A stretch of DNA of 64,000 bases, taken from assembly GCF_039537985.1 (NCBI RefSeq), contig NZ_BAABBN010000015.1, positions 400,996-464,995 of the forward strand. Direction: 5' to 3'. The notes below the pieces were generated by a model. That model worked only from the letters and a program-made list of their open reading frames with translations, searched no databases and had not been told where the DNA came from. Below, in pieces: positions 43,701-52,640 of this stretch. This DNA is from Litoribacillus peritrichatus (lineage in GTDB: Bacteria > Pseudomonadota > Gammaproteobacteria > Pseudomonadales > Litoribrevibacteraceae). How positions within the stretch are numbered: position 1 is the first letter of the stretch; the number at the start of each line of letters is the position of its first letter. Made by a program: the position numbers and the translations under genes.

Positions 43701-44179
43701 CAGAGCGCGTGATCAAGAGTGAATCAGTCTCTGTAGACGGTGAGACCACTAATGTCCGCTTTATTGAACCTAAAAATGAAGATGAAGCGACGTTTGACTA
43801 TGGTTCTTCAACGGGACAGAAAATGGGGTGGTATATAAGGCTTCCTGCGGCGGGAGAACGGGTTGTACACCATCCAATTTTGTTTACTGATTTTTTATTG
43901 TTTAACACGTTAATTCCTGAATCAGACCCATGTGCCTTTGGTGCCACTGGTTATGCCATGGCTGTATCATTATTGTTTGGTTCGAACCCTGATGCCGCTG
44001 TATTTGATTTGGGCATAGATGAAAATATTGCAGGTTACCAACTGGACTCTCCGCCAGGAGGAATGACGGTGCTAGGAAATAAAGGCATTGGGCAATCAAC
44101 GTTTGATAAGCCTGAGTTTATTAAATCTAACATCTTTGGTGAGTACCCAGACAGAATGTCATGGGAAGAGCTGAAGTAG
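40730..44179 (+). CDS. pilY1: Type IV pilus tip adhesin/assembly factor PilY1
   Basis: ~1149 residues. A signal peptide is followed by a von Willebrand A-like domain with the metal site DDSGSM (about residues 45-50), split by a long insert. The C-terminal half (from ~residue 620) is the PilY1 beta-propeller: FVGANDGMLHSFDADTGEE and DIDGNGTADFIYAGD, the latter an EF-hand-like calcium loop. PilY1 caps the pilus and controls extension and adhesion. Start: ATG at 40730 with GGAGG five bases upstream, rather than 40700. Confidence 0.92.
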   Translation: MINLKRALSFGLFSTFMFGVNVGYGAPGNIKERPLFLGFSVQPNIYFVVDDSGSMAWDVTKTTDANKYYPEGNYTFTYQYCRRKKDGSWRYYTKDQVANCSGSYDLETRTNYVYLYDGSWRTIDSTPDKLGLDRLVYDPDALAAAYPLHVDKDGYSAYELLEWCVGYNATAYDPNIEYTPWVGYLDSSVGISSSFGYIPWNDDGDGVFEIGECSNDNNDRVFYSTMTSDEKQNFRNWYTYYRKRQNVAKKAISEVVADSEARMGLAAINDGQLYSVKDMKDASNKASLLNKVFDVEASGSTPLRQALNTAGQYFEGSSSPIQSEDDGGSCQQNYTILMTDGYWNGSSPNVGNIDGTSSNSLVRASDKDSYSSTLADVAMKYYATDLDTILDNEVPTIDGVDENDAQHMVTFTVAFGINGDVAPNDTTPGRETDANGMPLNPDQSFAWPKPSSNTDSTIDDVRHAAWNGRGLYLSAKNPQSLIDALAASIDEIESRTGTASALAFNSTSYKNNAHFFYAQFNSGSWAGELISQELSADLEAGDVIWSASDKLDNRNSEREIITYDSSAGKGVPFRVSSLPSEITSDLTSLYSSKYSAYYSSSSSFLNDAVDYLRGDRSNEGAAAGKFRDRSTALGDIINSTPVFVQGAMSNWPSFIEPGYLSYLRSMSSRDPMIFVGANDGMLHSFDADTGEELFSYVPASLASTESDRGLHYLVDQAYNHRYYVDGTPEIADAYINSTWKTVLVGNLGAGGKSIFALDVTNPSSYSESDASQIVLWETSLAGNGLGLTYPQPKIVKMNDGRWVVVVANGYHNTVDGKAKIFILDVKDGSLIKTFDTGTGGLTSGNCSDACNGMSAASISDIDGNGTADFIYAGDLKGNIWAINVASSKPGEWVFDSQVTYEDGIPQSYSGNDIDPVFKTEGGRPITTKVIAVNNPVKTSIDTWPNQLLFFGSGQFIAEGDHETTDIEHFYGVMHANSQYELSISGNGSLFAERVIKSESVSVDGETTNVRFIEPKNEDEATFDYGSSTGQKMGWYIRLPAAGERVVHHPILFTDFLLFNTLIPESDPCAFGATGYAMAVSLLFGSNPDAAVFDLGIDENIAGYQLDSPPGGMTVLGNKGIGQSTFDKPEFIKSNIFGEYPDRMSWEELK

Positions 44180-44188
44180 GAGATTACC

Positions 44189-44530
44189 ATGAAGTTTTTA
44201 TTAATTCTGTTACTGTCGTTAACAGCAAATGCTTATGCCGCTCCTGTCGATAAATCAACTCAGGAGAACTTGGTGTTGGTTGGGCAGGTAGATGTTTTTA
44301 CCGAAGATCATTTAGTGCTGTCGGATCGTTTTGTTCCTGTCTCAAAGTTAATAAATTGCTTTGATAAAAAGGGGAAAAAATTAGTTTCTTGTTCTTCTAT
44401 CTCAACGGGTTCTTGGGTTGAAGTTAATTTACTCTTAGGAAAAAACATTGCTAACTCACAAGTAATTGAGATGAAATCAATTTCAGCGTCAGAGGGTAAG
44501 CGGCGGTTAAAGGAGTTAAATAATGACTAG
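44189..44530 (+). CDS. PilY2-like secreted protein
   Basis: 113 residues with a signal peptide cut after NAYA. The mature part is small (about 95 residues) with two Cys (INCFDKK, VSCSS) and a beta-rich start (LVLVGQVDVFTEDHLVLSD). By position, directly after pilY1 and before pilE as in Pseudomonas, it may be PilY2; the sequence alone does not prove this. It starts 10 bases after pilY1, and AGGAG overlaps the pilY1 stop. Confidence 0.6.
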   Translation: MKFLLILLLSLTANAYAAPVDKSTQENLVLVGQVDVFTEDHLVLSDRFVPVSKLINCFDKKGKKLVSCSSISTGSWVEVNLLLGKNIANSQVIEMKSISASEGKRRLKELNND

Positions 44531-44975
44531 CCAATTCAAAAAACAGAAAGGCTTTTCTTTAATTGAGCTGATGATTGCAATAGCTATTATCGGTGTGCTG
44601 GGTTTTGTTGCTTACCCTCAGTATCAGTTGTTCCTGCAGCAAGGTAATCGAGCAGATGCTCTGGAGCAATTAACGGCCCTTGAGTTGGAAATGCGCCAGT
44701 ATTATTTTGAAAATACAACGTATAAAGGATTGGCGTCGGGTGGTGGAGACACTGGAACTCCTAGTTCGACTTTACTCATGGAACTGGATGATTCAATTAC
44801 GAACCTGTATACAATTACCATTTCTGCTGCTGATAAGCATTCATTTCAGTTGAAAGCGGTTCCGAAAAATAGTCAGAGCTCTGATATTTGTGGAACGATC
44901 ACCATTGGATTAAACGGAACTTTGGAATACAGCCCTCCGGGAGGGGGGACTGCCCCAGGTGCATGTAAGCAGTAA
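44523..44975 (+). CDS. pilE: PilE-type minor pilin
   Basis: 150 residues. The leader ends KG, then FSLIELMIAIAIIGVLGFVA, a textbook type IV pilin. ALEQLTALELEMRQYYFEN follows, typical of PilE minor pilins. Two Cys near the end (DICGT, GACKQ) make the usual pilin disulfide. It overlaps the PilY2-like gene by eight bases. It ends the first minor-pilin operon. Confidence 0.9.
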   Translation: MTSQFKKQKGFSLIELMIAIAIIGVLGFVAYPQYQLFLQQGNRADALEQLTALELEMRQYYFENTTYKGLASGGGDTGTPSSTLLMELDDSITNLYTITISAADKHSFQLKAVPKNSQSSDICGTITIGLNGTLEYSPPGGGTAPGACKQ

Positions 44976-45091
44976 TTATTATTTTTGAAAGAAAGCTGTA
45001 ATTTCCGAAAAAAGAGGGAGTTACATATTAAAAATTCGGCTCTATATTCAGGTTACTTATTCACCTGATATGTCACAAAGGACTGTGATTT

Positions 45092-45526
45092 ATGCCGAAT
45101 TCTTCTGGATTTTCCTTCTTAGAGATTCAAGTTTCATTGGTGCTTGTGTCGGTTTCCGTGGTAGGCATCGCTCGCCTCCAAATCGAAACCCAAAGTGATA
45201 TTGATCATGCCTACTATGTAGGTCAGGCTTATGAACTGATTGAAGAAACCTCTCGACGTATTTATCTCAATTCTGAAAATGGTCAGCGCTATCTTATAGA
45301 TGATCTTAGTCGTGTAAGTTCATTCAGCTGCAACCCCTGCTCTCCAGAACAGCTGGTTTCTTTAGACCATGCCCACCTTGCGAACACACTAATAAGCACC
45401 TTTCCCGGAGCCAGTGCCAGAGTGTTTTCTTGTCCTGAGGGAATTTGTATGGCAGTTGCCTGGTTCGATGCGGATGTGAATAGTTGTGCTTCCACTGAAT
45501 TTTGTATTGAGCGTCCGGTATGGTAG
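45092..45526 (+). CDS. Second PilV-like minor pilin
   Basis: 144 residues. MPNSSG then FSFLEIQVSLVLVSVSVVGI gives a prepilin leader with Glu+5, followed by ARLQIETQSDIDHAY, a pattern of PilV proteins. Two CxxC-like pairs (SCNPCS, CASTEFC) lie later. It begins a second compact minor-pilin cassette. It is clearly diverged from the PilV at 38464. It overlaps the next gene by seven bases. Confidence 0.75.
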   Translation: MPNSSGFSFLEIQVSLVLVSVSVVGIARLQIETQSDIDHAYYVGQAYELIEETSRRIYLNSENGQRYLIDDLSRVSSFSCNPCSPEQLVSLDHAHLANTLISTFPGASARVFSCPEGICMAVAWFDADVNSCASTEFCIERPVW

Positions 45527-46212
45527 CACAGCGCCAGACAGGCTTTTCTTTGGTTGAAATGATGTTAGCAACTTTGTTGTCCGTTTCGCTGAGTGTTGCG
45601 GCAACGGAGTGGTTTATTTCGATTTTGTCTTTGACCAGATCACAACAGGTTTCGATTGAAAGTAATGAGATAGGCCGCTTCGTCCTAAGGTACATGGAGA
45701 TAAATATAGAAAAGGCCGGAGCGGGAACTGGTGATCAGCCTGCAATTTCGTTTTCAGGTGATGACTTAATAGTGCGTTACCAGTCTGAGCTTCCTTTGAT
45801 TGGAGAAGTGAGGAATTGTTTGGGAAATAAAATAAGTCATAGCCTGGTGGTGGATCAACTGTCGGTTGAAGCGTATGAGCTAGGAGGGAAAGAGCTTAAA
45901 TGCTCGTCCGGTCGGCTGGTGGATTGGATTACAGAAGGTATTGACGATATATCTTATGAGGTCGCAGTGGATCAGGGCTCATTTTTGGGAACTGTATTTG
46001 AGTCCGGTCGTTTGGATGGTGTGCCGGATCAATACGTCAGTGCGTCCGAGTTTAATCCCGAGCTAATGAACCCAGTGGCTTTAAGAGTCGTAGTTACGGC
46101 GTATAAACCCATTGAAAGCAATCCGTTTAAGAGTAATTACTGGCAGAGGTCTTCGCCAGAGGACTTTATGTCGCGAAAGTTTACAACATTGGTGGTGTTA
46201 CCCAATGGCTAG
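45520..46212 (+). CDS. Second PilW-like minor pilin
   Basis: 230 residues. MVAQRQTG then FSLVEMMLATLLSVSLSVAA with Glu+5, and RYMEINIEKAGAGTG, similar to the PilW pattern. It is ~110 residues shorter than the first PilW. Overlaps of seven and eight bases with both neighbours point to translational coupling. Confidence 0.75.
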   Translation: MVAQRQTGFSLVEMMLATLLSVSLSVAATEWFISILSLTRSQQVSIESNEIGRFVLRYMEINIEKAGAGTGDQPAISFSGDDLIVRYQSELPLIGEVRNCLGNKISHSLVVDQLSVEAYELGGKELKCSSGRLVDWITEGIDDISYEVAVDQGSFLGTVFESGRLDGVPDQYVSASEFNPELMNPVALRVVVTAYKPIESNPFKSNYWQRSSPEDFMSRKFTTLVVLPNG

Positions 46213-46765
46213 AGAGCGTGGTTCAGTTCTGCTTTGGGTGTTGTTTTTGCTTTTGATTGTTACGTCGTCGGTTTTAGCGGTTGGAAAATCCACTTTTTCT
46301 CAATTAAAAATTGTCGGATTTTATGACCAACGCTTAGCGGTAAAGCGAGAATATCGAGGTGTGAGATCCCGGCTTGTTAAGGCTTTGGCGTCTTCTTCTG
46401 GTGTAATTCAGGGGCTTCAATATTGTCTGGACTTGGCGGGTAACTCAGATCAATTGTTAGTATGTAGTGAATCGAATCAAGCCGATTGGAGTATTAGGGG
46501 TGAGCTCCTAGATCGTTCACTCGATGCAGAGTTTAATGCGCTAGTCAAGCCGAGCCTGGAATTACATTCCCAAACTTTAATGGCCCAAAAGCGCTTTTAT
46601 CGGTTTGATATTGTGTATCAAAAGCATAACCGATCATCCCAGTGGCTTGAGGTATACAGCGTTGAGCAAATCGAGACGGCAACCGAAGACGCCTGTCTAC
46701 TTTGTGTTGCTAACCCGCTGAGCACTGTCCGTGTTCATCGCCTTTTATCCTGGAGAGTGCATTGA
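46205..46765 (+). CDS. Second PilX-like minor pilin
   Basis: ~186 residues. The N-terminus MARERGSVLLWVLFLLLIVT lacks Glu+5 and matches the PilX/GspK-type start. Cys pairs occur (QYCLDL, LLVCSES, ACLLCVA). The start is ATG at 46205, inside the end of the PilW-like gene (ATGGCTAG). It overlaps the next gene by four bases. Confidence 0.72.
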   Translation: MARERGSVLLWVLFLLLIVTSSVLAVGKSTFSQLKIVGFYDQRLAVKREYRGVRSRLVKALASSSGVIQGLQYCLDLAGNSDQLLVCSESNQADWSIRGELLDRSLDAEFNALVKPSLELHSQTLMAQKRFYRFDIVYQKHNRSSQWLEVYSVEQIETATEDACLLCVANPLSTVRVHRLLSWRVH

Positions 46766-47181
46766 GTCATCAAGATCAGTCGGGTTTTTCGCTTATTGAG
46801 CTAATGGTTGTGGTTTCGCTCATCGGCATCTTGATGTTGATGTCGGTGCCCAGTTATCAGAAGTTTGTGATTGAAAACCGAAGAGAACTTGCGAAGCAGT
46901 ACTTGGTTTCATGTGGCATTAAGTTAGCAAAGCTTAAAACCAAAAAGGGTTCTTTAGTGGAAGTGACCACAGCCTTGGATCAAGTGTGTGAAACTCAAAT
47001 ACCTCGTAATGATGAGGTTACGCATTATCAAATTGAGATCGAAGGAGAGAATGTAGATCGTTCTTATCTATTGGTTGCTCAGGCTTTGACGACCAGTGCC
47101 AAAAGCGATGGCAGTTTAACGTACGATCACCATGGTAATGGCTGCAGGCTTGAATCCGAGTCAGGCTGTATTGCTTGGTAA
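46762..47181 (+). CDS. Second PilE-like minor pilin
   Basis: 139 residues. A short leader MSHQDQSG then FSLIELMVVVSLIGILMLMS with Glu+5. Later Cys are in VSCGIK, QVCETQ, NGCRLE and SGCIAW. The start is TTG at 46762, with GGAG six bases upstream, overlapping the PilX-like stop (TTGA). It closes the second cassette, which lacks a PilY1-like gene. Confidence 0.78.
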   Translation: MSHQDQSGFSLIELMVVVSLIGILMLMSVPSYQKFVIENRRELAKQYLVSCGIKLAKLKTKKGSLVEVTTALDQVCETQIPRNDEVTHYQIEIEGENVDRSYLLVAQALTTSAKSDGSLTYDHHGNGCRLESESGCIAW

Positions 47182-47190
47182 TAATGGCAT

Positions 47191-47766
47191 TTAAGCTGCG
47201 TTATTGGAACAACTGATCGGGTTGCCTTTGTTGCCGTCGATGATGCCGTCCTGATTCCAGTCTTTCGCCAAGCGAGCTTTGCCCCTACGGTTAATGATGA
47301 TCTGCCGAGCGAGCTGATCATCGCCATTTTTGGGGCAAATGGTGTATCGGCCGTTCTGGTTATTGGTGAGTCCATTTGGTGTCATTTGTAAATATCGGTT
47401 GCTGCCGAACCAAGACTCGGATTTGATGAAGCCATCAAGGTTTAAGGTTTCTACCCGAATGAGTTCATCTTGTTGATCCAGAGTTCTGTTTTTATCCAAG
47501 TCTTTGAAAATCATAATTGCCCCTTGCCAGTCTGAAGAGCAGGTTTGGCGATCTTTGGTGGGGCATAAGGTGATGGTACTGTCGGTTTCTATGGCGGTAT
47601 AGCGAGTGAAGTTGATTGCGTCCATGAGGGTGCTGACGGCCGTTTCCACATTGTGTTTATTTCGCCATTGGTTGAAGGATGGTGCCGCCAAATAGGCGGT
47701 AACAGCTACAATTGCAATCACAATAGTCAGTTCGAGTAGAGAAAAACCGCGAATATTTTTGTTCAT
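47191..47766 (-). CDS. GspH/FimT-family minor pilin, convergent
   Basis: ~191 residues. MNKNIRG then FSLLELTIVIAIVAVTAYLA, a type IV prepilin leader with Glu+5. A GspH-like beta domain with Cys pairs (LCPTKDRQTC, ICPKNGD) follows. The longer GTG start at 47787 has no binding site; ATG at 47766 has the short leader common to FimT. It converges on the second cassette with a nine-base gap and lies upstream of pilR in the same direction. Confidence 0.8.
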   Translation of the reverse strand: MNKNIRGFSLLELTIVIAIVAVTAYLAAPSFNQWRNKHNVETAVSTLMDAINFTRYTAIETDSTITLCPTKDRQTCSSDWQGAIMIFKDLDKNRTLDQQDELIRVETLNLDGFIKSESWFGSNRYLQMTPNGLTNNQNGRYTICPKNGDDQLARQIIINRRGKARLAKDWNQDGIIDGNKGNPISCSNNAA

Positions 47767-47892
47767 AATATTAGATGTCGTCTGCACTTGTTTTTATTAT
47801 GGCTTTCTCTACCCATAATAATGAGTACTGGTTCCTCTTTTCATATGATGATTGGTGACTATTTGAAACGGTATGTAATTTAGTGCACTTAT

Positions 47893-49260
47893 TTATTCCA
47901 TATCTAGTTTCTTTAGCTTATATCTCAGTGCCCGGAAGGTGATGCCCAGCCGCTTAGCCGCCGCCGTTTTATTCCAGCGGGTTTCTTCGAGGGCTTGTTG
48001 AATGGCTTTTTTCTCTATGGACTCTAAATAATCGTCTAAGGCTTCGATCTCCGAAATGTCGACCTGTGTTTCATCAAGGGTTGAAGCGTTCGTCGTGGAG
48101 GGTAACTGAAGGTCTTCAGGACTGATGACATCGCCTTCACACAAGGTGTAGGCCCGTTCCAGAATGTTTTGGAGCTCTCGAATGTTACCGGGGAAATGAT
48201 AATTCTTCAGGGCGGTCATTGATGTCGGGTCCAGTTGGATTTGATCCATCTGCCATTCCTGAGCAATCTTTTCTAAAATTTTAGACGCCAACAGCTCTAT
48301 ATCTTCTTTCCTTTCTCTCAGTGAGGGGACGTTCAGTGTAATCACATTGATTCGATAAAAAAGGTCTTGGCGGAAGTTCCCTTCATCGACTTCTTTGGCG
48401 AGATCTTTATGTGTTGCGCTTAAAATTCGAACGTCGATGGAGACTTCTTTTTGTTCACCAACGGGCCGGACAGACTTTTCTTGCAAGGCGCGAAGTAATT
48501 TTACTTGCATGGCGAGCGGGAGGTCTGCAACTTCGTCTAAGAATAAAGTACCTCCACTGGCGGCTTGGAAAAAACCTTCTTTATTTTCAGTGGCGCCAGT
48601 GAACGCCCCTTTTTTATGGCCAAAAAATTCGCTTTCCATCAACTCACTCGGGATGGCGCCACAGTTAACCGCAATGAAGGGGCCATCAGACCTTGGGCCG
48701 AGTTCGTGAATCAGACGGGCCGCTAACTCTTTACCACTGCCGGACTCGCCGTGGATGTAAACAGGCGCCTGGCTGCGAGAGAGTTTGGTTACTTGTTTCC
48801 TCAGTAATGCGACGGCATTGGAATTGCCAAGGATTTTATTGGTTTTAGCTTCACTCGAGATGGGTTCCGCCGGGCCGGACGATGTTTTTGATGAAGAAGG
48901 CAGTTTGAATGCAGACTGGACGAGATCGCGTAGATGTTTTAAATCCACGGGCTTGGAAATGAAGTCAAATGCGCCTGCTTTTAGGGCCGACACCGCTGTT
49001 TCCATACTGCCGTAAGCGGTAATGACGGCGACTGGCAGGTTCGGGTTTGTCTGCTGAATGTGCGAAATAAGCTCAATGCCATTTCCATCCGGTAAGTTCA
49101 TGTCCGTCAGGCATAAATCGAAACTTTGACTGGCCAGAATATTCTTTGCCTGAGTGATGTTTTCGGCCAGAACAGCATCGATGCCCATCCGCATTAATGT
49201 GATGTCTAATAATTCACGGATATCTGGTTCATCATCGATTACGAGCACTTGTTGATTCAT
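47893..49260 (-). CDS. pilR: Type IV pilus response regulator PilR
   Basis: A 455-residue NtrC-family activator. The receiver domain has the phospho-Asp in CLTDMNLPDG (Asp53). The sigma-54 AAA+ domain has GESGSGKE (Walker A) and GAFTGA (sigma-54 contact). A Fis-type DNA-binding domain ends it (NKTAAAKRLGITFRALRYKL). In related species PilR activates pilA with sigma-54. It follows pilS after three bases. Confidence 0.95.
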   Translation of the reverse strand: MNQQVLVIDDEPDIRELLDITLMRMGIDAVLAENITQAKNILASQSFDLCLTDMNLPDGNGIELISHIQQTNPNLPVAVITAYGSMETAVSALKAGAFDFISKPVDLKHLRDLVQSAFKLPSSSKTSSGPAEPISSEAKTNKILGNSNAVALLRKQVTKLSRSQAPVYIHGESGSGKELAARLIHELGPRSDGPFIAVNCGAIPSELMESEFFGHKKGAFTGATENKEGFFQAASGGTLFLDEVADLPLAMQVKLLRALQEKSVRPVGEQKEVSIDVRILSATHKDLAKEVDEGNFRQDLFYRINVITLNVPSLRERKEDIELLASKILEKIAQEWQMDQIQLDPTSMTALKNYHFPGNIRELQNILERAYTLCEGDVISPEDLQLPSTTNASTLDETQVDISEIEALDDYLESIEKKAIQQALEETRWNKTAAAKRLGITFRALRYKLKKLDME

Positions 49261-49263
49261 GAT

Positions 49264-50853
49264 TTAAATTATCTTTTCAGGATGGACAAAAGTTATACGA
49301 AATTGACTGCCCTTATTCGGGTGTTTTATGTATTCGAGGTTCGCCTGGTTGAGTTCACAGAGTTCTCTTGAAATAAATAAACCCAGCCCCGTTCCGGATG
49401 TACTGTCGGTCGTGTAAAACGGCTCAAATACTTTATGAGGTTCGGCTTCGGTTATGCCGGGACCGTCATCAATCACATCAAGATAGGGCAGGCCGCTGTG
49501 TTTGTCGATATCTGTGGCCAATTCAATGGTTGATTTATTGGTATTTTGTTTACTGTATCTCAGTCCGTTGTTCACTAAATTAGAAACCACCTGTTCAAGT
49601 TGGCTCGCCACGAATTGTGCTGTGATGTCCTGGTGGATCGTTAAAGTAATCTCACAGTCTTTGTTTTCTTCTTTGATGGTTTGCGACAAGACTGGCAGCC
49701 AGGAGGATAAATTAATGGTGTCGGACGCTTCTACTTTCCTTCGGGACAGCTGTAATACATTCTCAATGATACGGTTCACCCGTAAGCAATGGCTTTGGAT
49801 GATGTTAGACAACTTGAGGTCGGCTTTGTCGAGGCCTTCCGACTCTTGAAGCAGTTGGGCCGCGTGGCTGATTGCACCCAGCGGATTCCGGATTTCATGA
49901 GCGATGCTAGCGGTCAAACGACCCAGTGATGCCAGTTTGAGTTGTTGTGCTTCTCGTTTAAGTTTTGATGCGTCTTCCAGAAAAATGAGTATTTCATTAG
50001 AGTGTGACGTCAGGCGCGCAAAACTGCATCGAACTTCTGAGTGTCCGCCTAAGGATGTGTAGGTTGCAAATTGATGTTTCAGGCCTAGCCGCCAGTCAGA
50101 CAGGTATTGATGAATCAGTGGAGGGAGTTGTTCTGAGGAATAAAAAGTTTGGCTGCTGGGATCTCCGGCAGGCATCAGTTCTTTTGCTGCTTCATTGACT
50201 AAGTGAATGGTGCCGTTTTCTGAACAAACAATGATGCCGGTTCTCATTCGTTGAATGATCATCTTGTTCAGTTGTTCCAGGTTGATAATTTCCTTGGCGC
50301 GTTTTTTGGCTAAAGACTCACTCTCATCGATGCGTTTGGTGATGTTTTGAATGAGCAGTGAAGTACCAAAATACATCAGCCCTTGTAATCCGGCGCGTAC
50401 ATACCCTGAAGCTGAAGCACTGTGTTGAAGTTGCAGATAAAACTCCATGTAAAGTGTAGCGATGGTGGCAATGGCCGCTAACAAAATACCAAACCGGCCC
50501 GTGGTGATGATGTTTCCACACGCCACTGCGATGATTACCAGATTACCTAAACCACTTTGAATGCCTCCGCTGGCGTACATAAGAATGGTCAGAAAGGTGA
50601 TATCGATGGAGATGGCCGTAATGATCTGCCAGATATAAACCTTTCGCAGCACCATCAACACTGCGGTGAGTACGAGCGCGCAGAATAAATAAATGTAGCT
50701 GGTGGTCTGGTACAGTTCCGGGGAGCGCCCCCCTACAATGTCAGTGCTGATCAGCTCAGTCACGGCAATGGCTAAGCTGAGTGATAATAGCAACCGATAA
50801 TAATTGTAAACTTCAATCAACCGCCTGTTTGGCAGCCATAGTTTTTGAGGCAT
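49264..50853 (-). CDS. pilS: Type IV pilus sensor kinase PilS
   Basis: 529 residues. About six membrane helices (residues ~20-190), a PAS-like region (GIIVCSENGTIHLVNEA), HisKA with SIAHEIRNPLGAISHA (His near residue 320) and an ATPase domain with NGLRYS, DDGPGI and GTGLGLFI. In Pseudomonas PilS senses pilin levels in the membrane and controls PilR. The pair is co-transcribed. Confidence 0.94.
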   Translation of the reverse strand: MPQKLWLPNRRLIEVYNYYRLLLSLSLAIAVTELISTDIVGGRSPELYQTTSYIYLFCALVLTAVLMVLRKVYIWQIITAISIDITFLTILMYASGGIQSGLGNLVIIAVACGNIITTGRFGILLAAIATIATLYMEFYLQLQHSASASGYVRAGLQGLMYFGTSLLIQNITKRIDESESLAKKRAKEIINLEQLNKMIIQRMRTGIIVCSENGTIHLVNEAAKELMPAGDPSSQTFYSSEQLPPLIHQYLSDWRLGLKHQFATYTSLGGHSEVRCSFARLTSHSNEILIFLEDASKLKREAQQLKLASLGRLTASIAHEIRNPLGAISHAAQLLQESEGLDKADLKLSNIIQSHCLRVNRIIENVLQLSRRKVEASDTINLSSWLPVLSQTIKEENKDCEITLTIHQDITAQFVASQLEQVVSNLVNNGLRYSKQNTNKSTIELATDIDKHSGLPYLDVIDDGPGITEAEPHKVFEPFYTTDSTSGTGLGLFISRELCELNQANLEYIKHPNKGSQFRITFVHPEKII

Positions 50854-50984
50854 AACGTGGTTTATTTCCCTGGCACTTTTGTTGAATGTCTTGATTTTAG
50901 CTTGTTGTGTATTCTGTTTTGCTAAATGGTATAAGATTTAAGACAATGCGCACCAGCTTTATTAAAACTATCAAAGGATAAGAA

Positions 50985-52616
50985 ATGACAGCGTTAACTG
51001 TAGTGATGGCTCAGGTTAACCCTTTGGTCGGTGATGTTGAAGGCAACACCTCATTGGTAATTGAGAAAGTAGAACAGGCAAAAGCGCTTTATAATGCGGA
51101 TGTTGTTTTATTCCCGGAGCTGGTTTTAACCGGTTATCCGCCTGAAGATCTCTTGCTTCGGCCCAGTTTAACCACCCGAATTAACTCCGCTTTAGACAGA
51201 ATGAAATTGGAGCTGCCTCGGGATGTGTATGCCGTTGTCGGATTGCCTTTGACCGAACAAGGTCATTTGTATAATTCGGCTGTGGTGTTGTACGCCGGTG
51301 CTGAATTGGCTCATTACCACAAACAAAAACTACCGAATTTTCAGGTGTTTGACGAAAAACGTTATTTTACGCCGGGTAAACGTAAAGCAACGGTATTGGA
51401 TATAGAAGGCATTTCGTTTGGGTTAACGATTTGTGAAGACGTTTGGCATCCAGAGCCTGTTTTGAGGGCCGTGGAAGCCGGTGCTCAGTGTATTCTGAAT
51501 CTTAATGCGTCGCCGTTTCATTTGAATAAGTCGGAAGAGCGCTATCAATTAATAGAGAAACAGTGCCGTGAGCATGATGTGGGCCTCCTTTATGTAAACC
51601 AGGTGGGTGGTCAGGATGAACTGGTGTTTGACGGTGCATCAATGGCCATAGACTCGTTAGGGAATAAAGTCGCTCAAGGGCCATTTTATGAAGAAGCACT
51701 TATTCCTTTGACCGTGAAGGCGGAGCATGACTCGTTGGAAATTTCCGGAGAACTGCATGAGGGGGTTACCCATCACGAATCTGCGTATCAGGCATTGGTC
51801 ACAGGCGTTCGTGATTATGTTAATAAAAACCGTTTTAAAGGCGTGGTTCTAGGGCTTTCAGGTGGTATTGACTCCGCACTGACGCTTGCGGTGGCCGTCG
51901 ATGCACTTGGGCCGGAACGGGTCGAAGCTGTCATGATGCCCTTTAAATATACATCGCAAATGAGTTTGCATGACGCAGAAGCTGAAGCCAATACGCTGGG
52001 CGTGCGTTACAGCGTGATTCCTATTGAGCAACCCTATAATTCCTTCATGACCATGCTGGAAAGTGAGTTTGAAGGGACTCAGCGTGATACCACTGAGGAA
52101 AATCTACAGGCACGCTGCCGGGGTGTCCTGTTGATGGCTATTTCCAATAAGAAAGGTTACTTGGTATTAACTACCGGTAATAAATCTGAAATGGCTGTTG
52201 GTTACTCGACCTTATACGGTGATATGGCCGGTGGCTTTGACGTTTTGAAAGATGTACCAAAAACATTGGTTTATGAGTTGAGCCGCTATCGCAATACGCT
52301 CTCAGAAGTCATCCCGGACAGAGTCATCACCAGGCCTCCTTCTGCTGAGTTAGCGCCTGACCAAAAAGATGAAGACTCGCTACCGCCTTACGATGTACTG
52401 GATGAAATTTTACGCTTGTACATCGAAGAAGACGTCAGCGCGGATGGTATTGTTGCAAAAGGCTTTAATAAGGATGAAGTCTATCGTGTGGTGCGCTTGG
52501 TGGATTTAAACGAGTACAAGCGCCGTCAGGCACCGATAGGTATTCGCATTACGCAAAGAGGGTTTGGCAAAGATCGCCGTTATCCGATTACGTCCGGTTG
52601 GCATATTGGAGAGTAA
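50985..52616 (+). CDS. nadE: Glutamine-dependent NAD+ synthetase
   Basis: 543 residues. The N-terminal nitrilase-type glutaminase domain has Glu (FPELVLTGYP), Lys (YHKQKLPNFQVFDE) and Cys (LTICEDVWHP). The C-terminal synthetase has the PP-loop LGLSGGIDSALTLAVAVD. It amidates deamido-NAD with ammonia channelled from glutamine. It stands alone, divergent from pilS. Confidence 0.96.
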   Translation: MTALTVVMAQVNPLVGDVEGNTSLVIEKVEQAKALYNADVVLFPELVLTGYPPEDLLLRPSLTTRINSALDRMKLELPRDVYAVVGLPLTEQGHLYNSAVVLYAGAELAHYHKQKLPNFQVFDEKRYFTPGKRKATVLDIEGISFGLTICEDVWHPEPVLRAVEAGAQCILNLNASPFHLNKSEERYQLIEKQCREHDVGLLYVNQVGGQDELVFDGASMAIDSLGNKVAQGPFYEEALIPLTVKAEHDSLEISGELHEGVTHHESAYQALVTGVRDYVNKNRFKGVVLGLSGGIDSALTLAVAVDALGPERVEAVMMPFKYTSQMSLHDAEAEANTLGVRYSVIPIEQPYNSFMTMLESEFEGTQRDTTEENLQARCRGVLLMAISNKKGYLVLTTGNKSEMAVGYSTLYGDMAGGFDVLKDVPKTLVYELSRYRNTLSEVIPDRVITRPPSAELAPDQKDEDSLPPYDVLDEILRLYIEEDVSADGIVAKGFNKDEVYRVVRLVDLNEYKRRQAPIGIRITQRGFGKDRRYPITSGWHIGE

Positions 52617-52640
52617 TGGAAGAGACCGATTGATGAACAT

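Noticed and set aside
45060..45085. TGTCACA and TGTGA half-sites before the second pilin cassette
   Set aside because: They are in the wrong order and spacing for a CRP/Vfr site.
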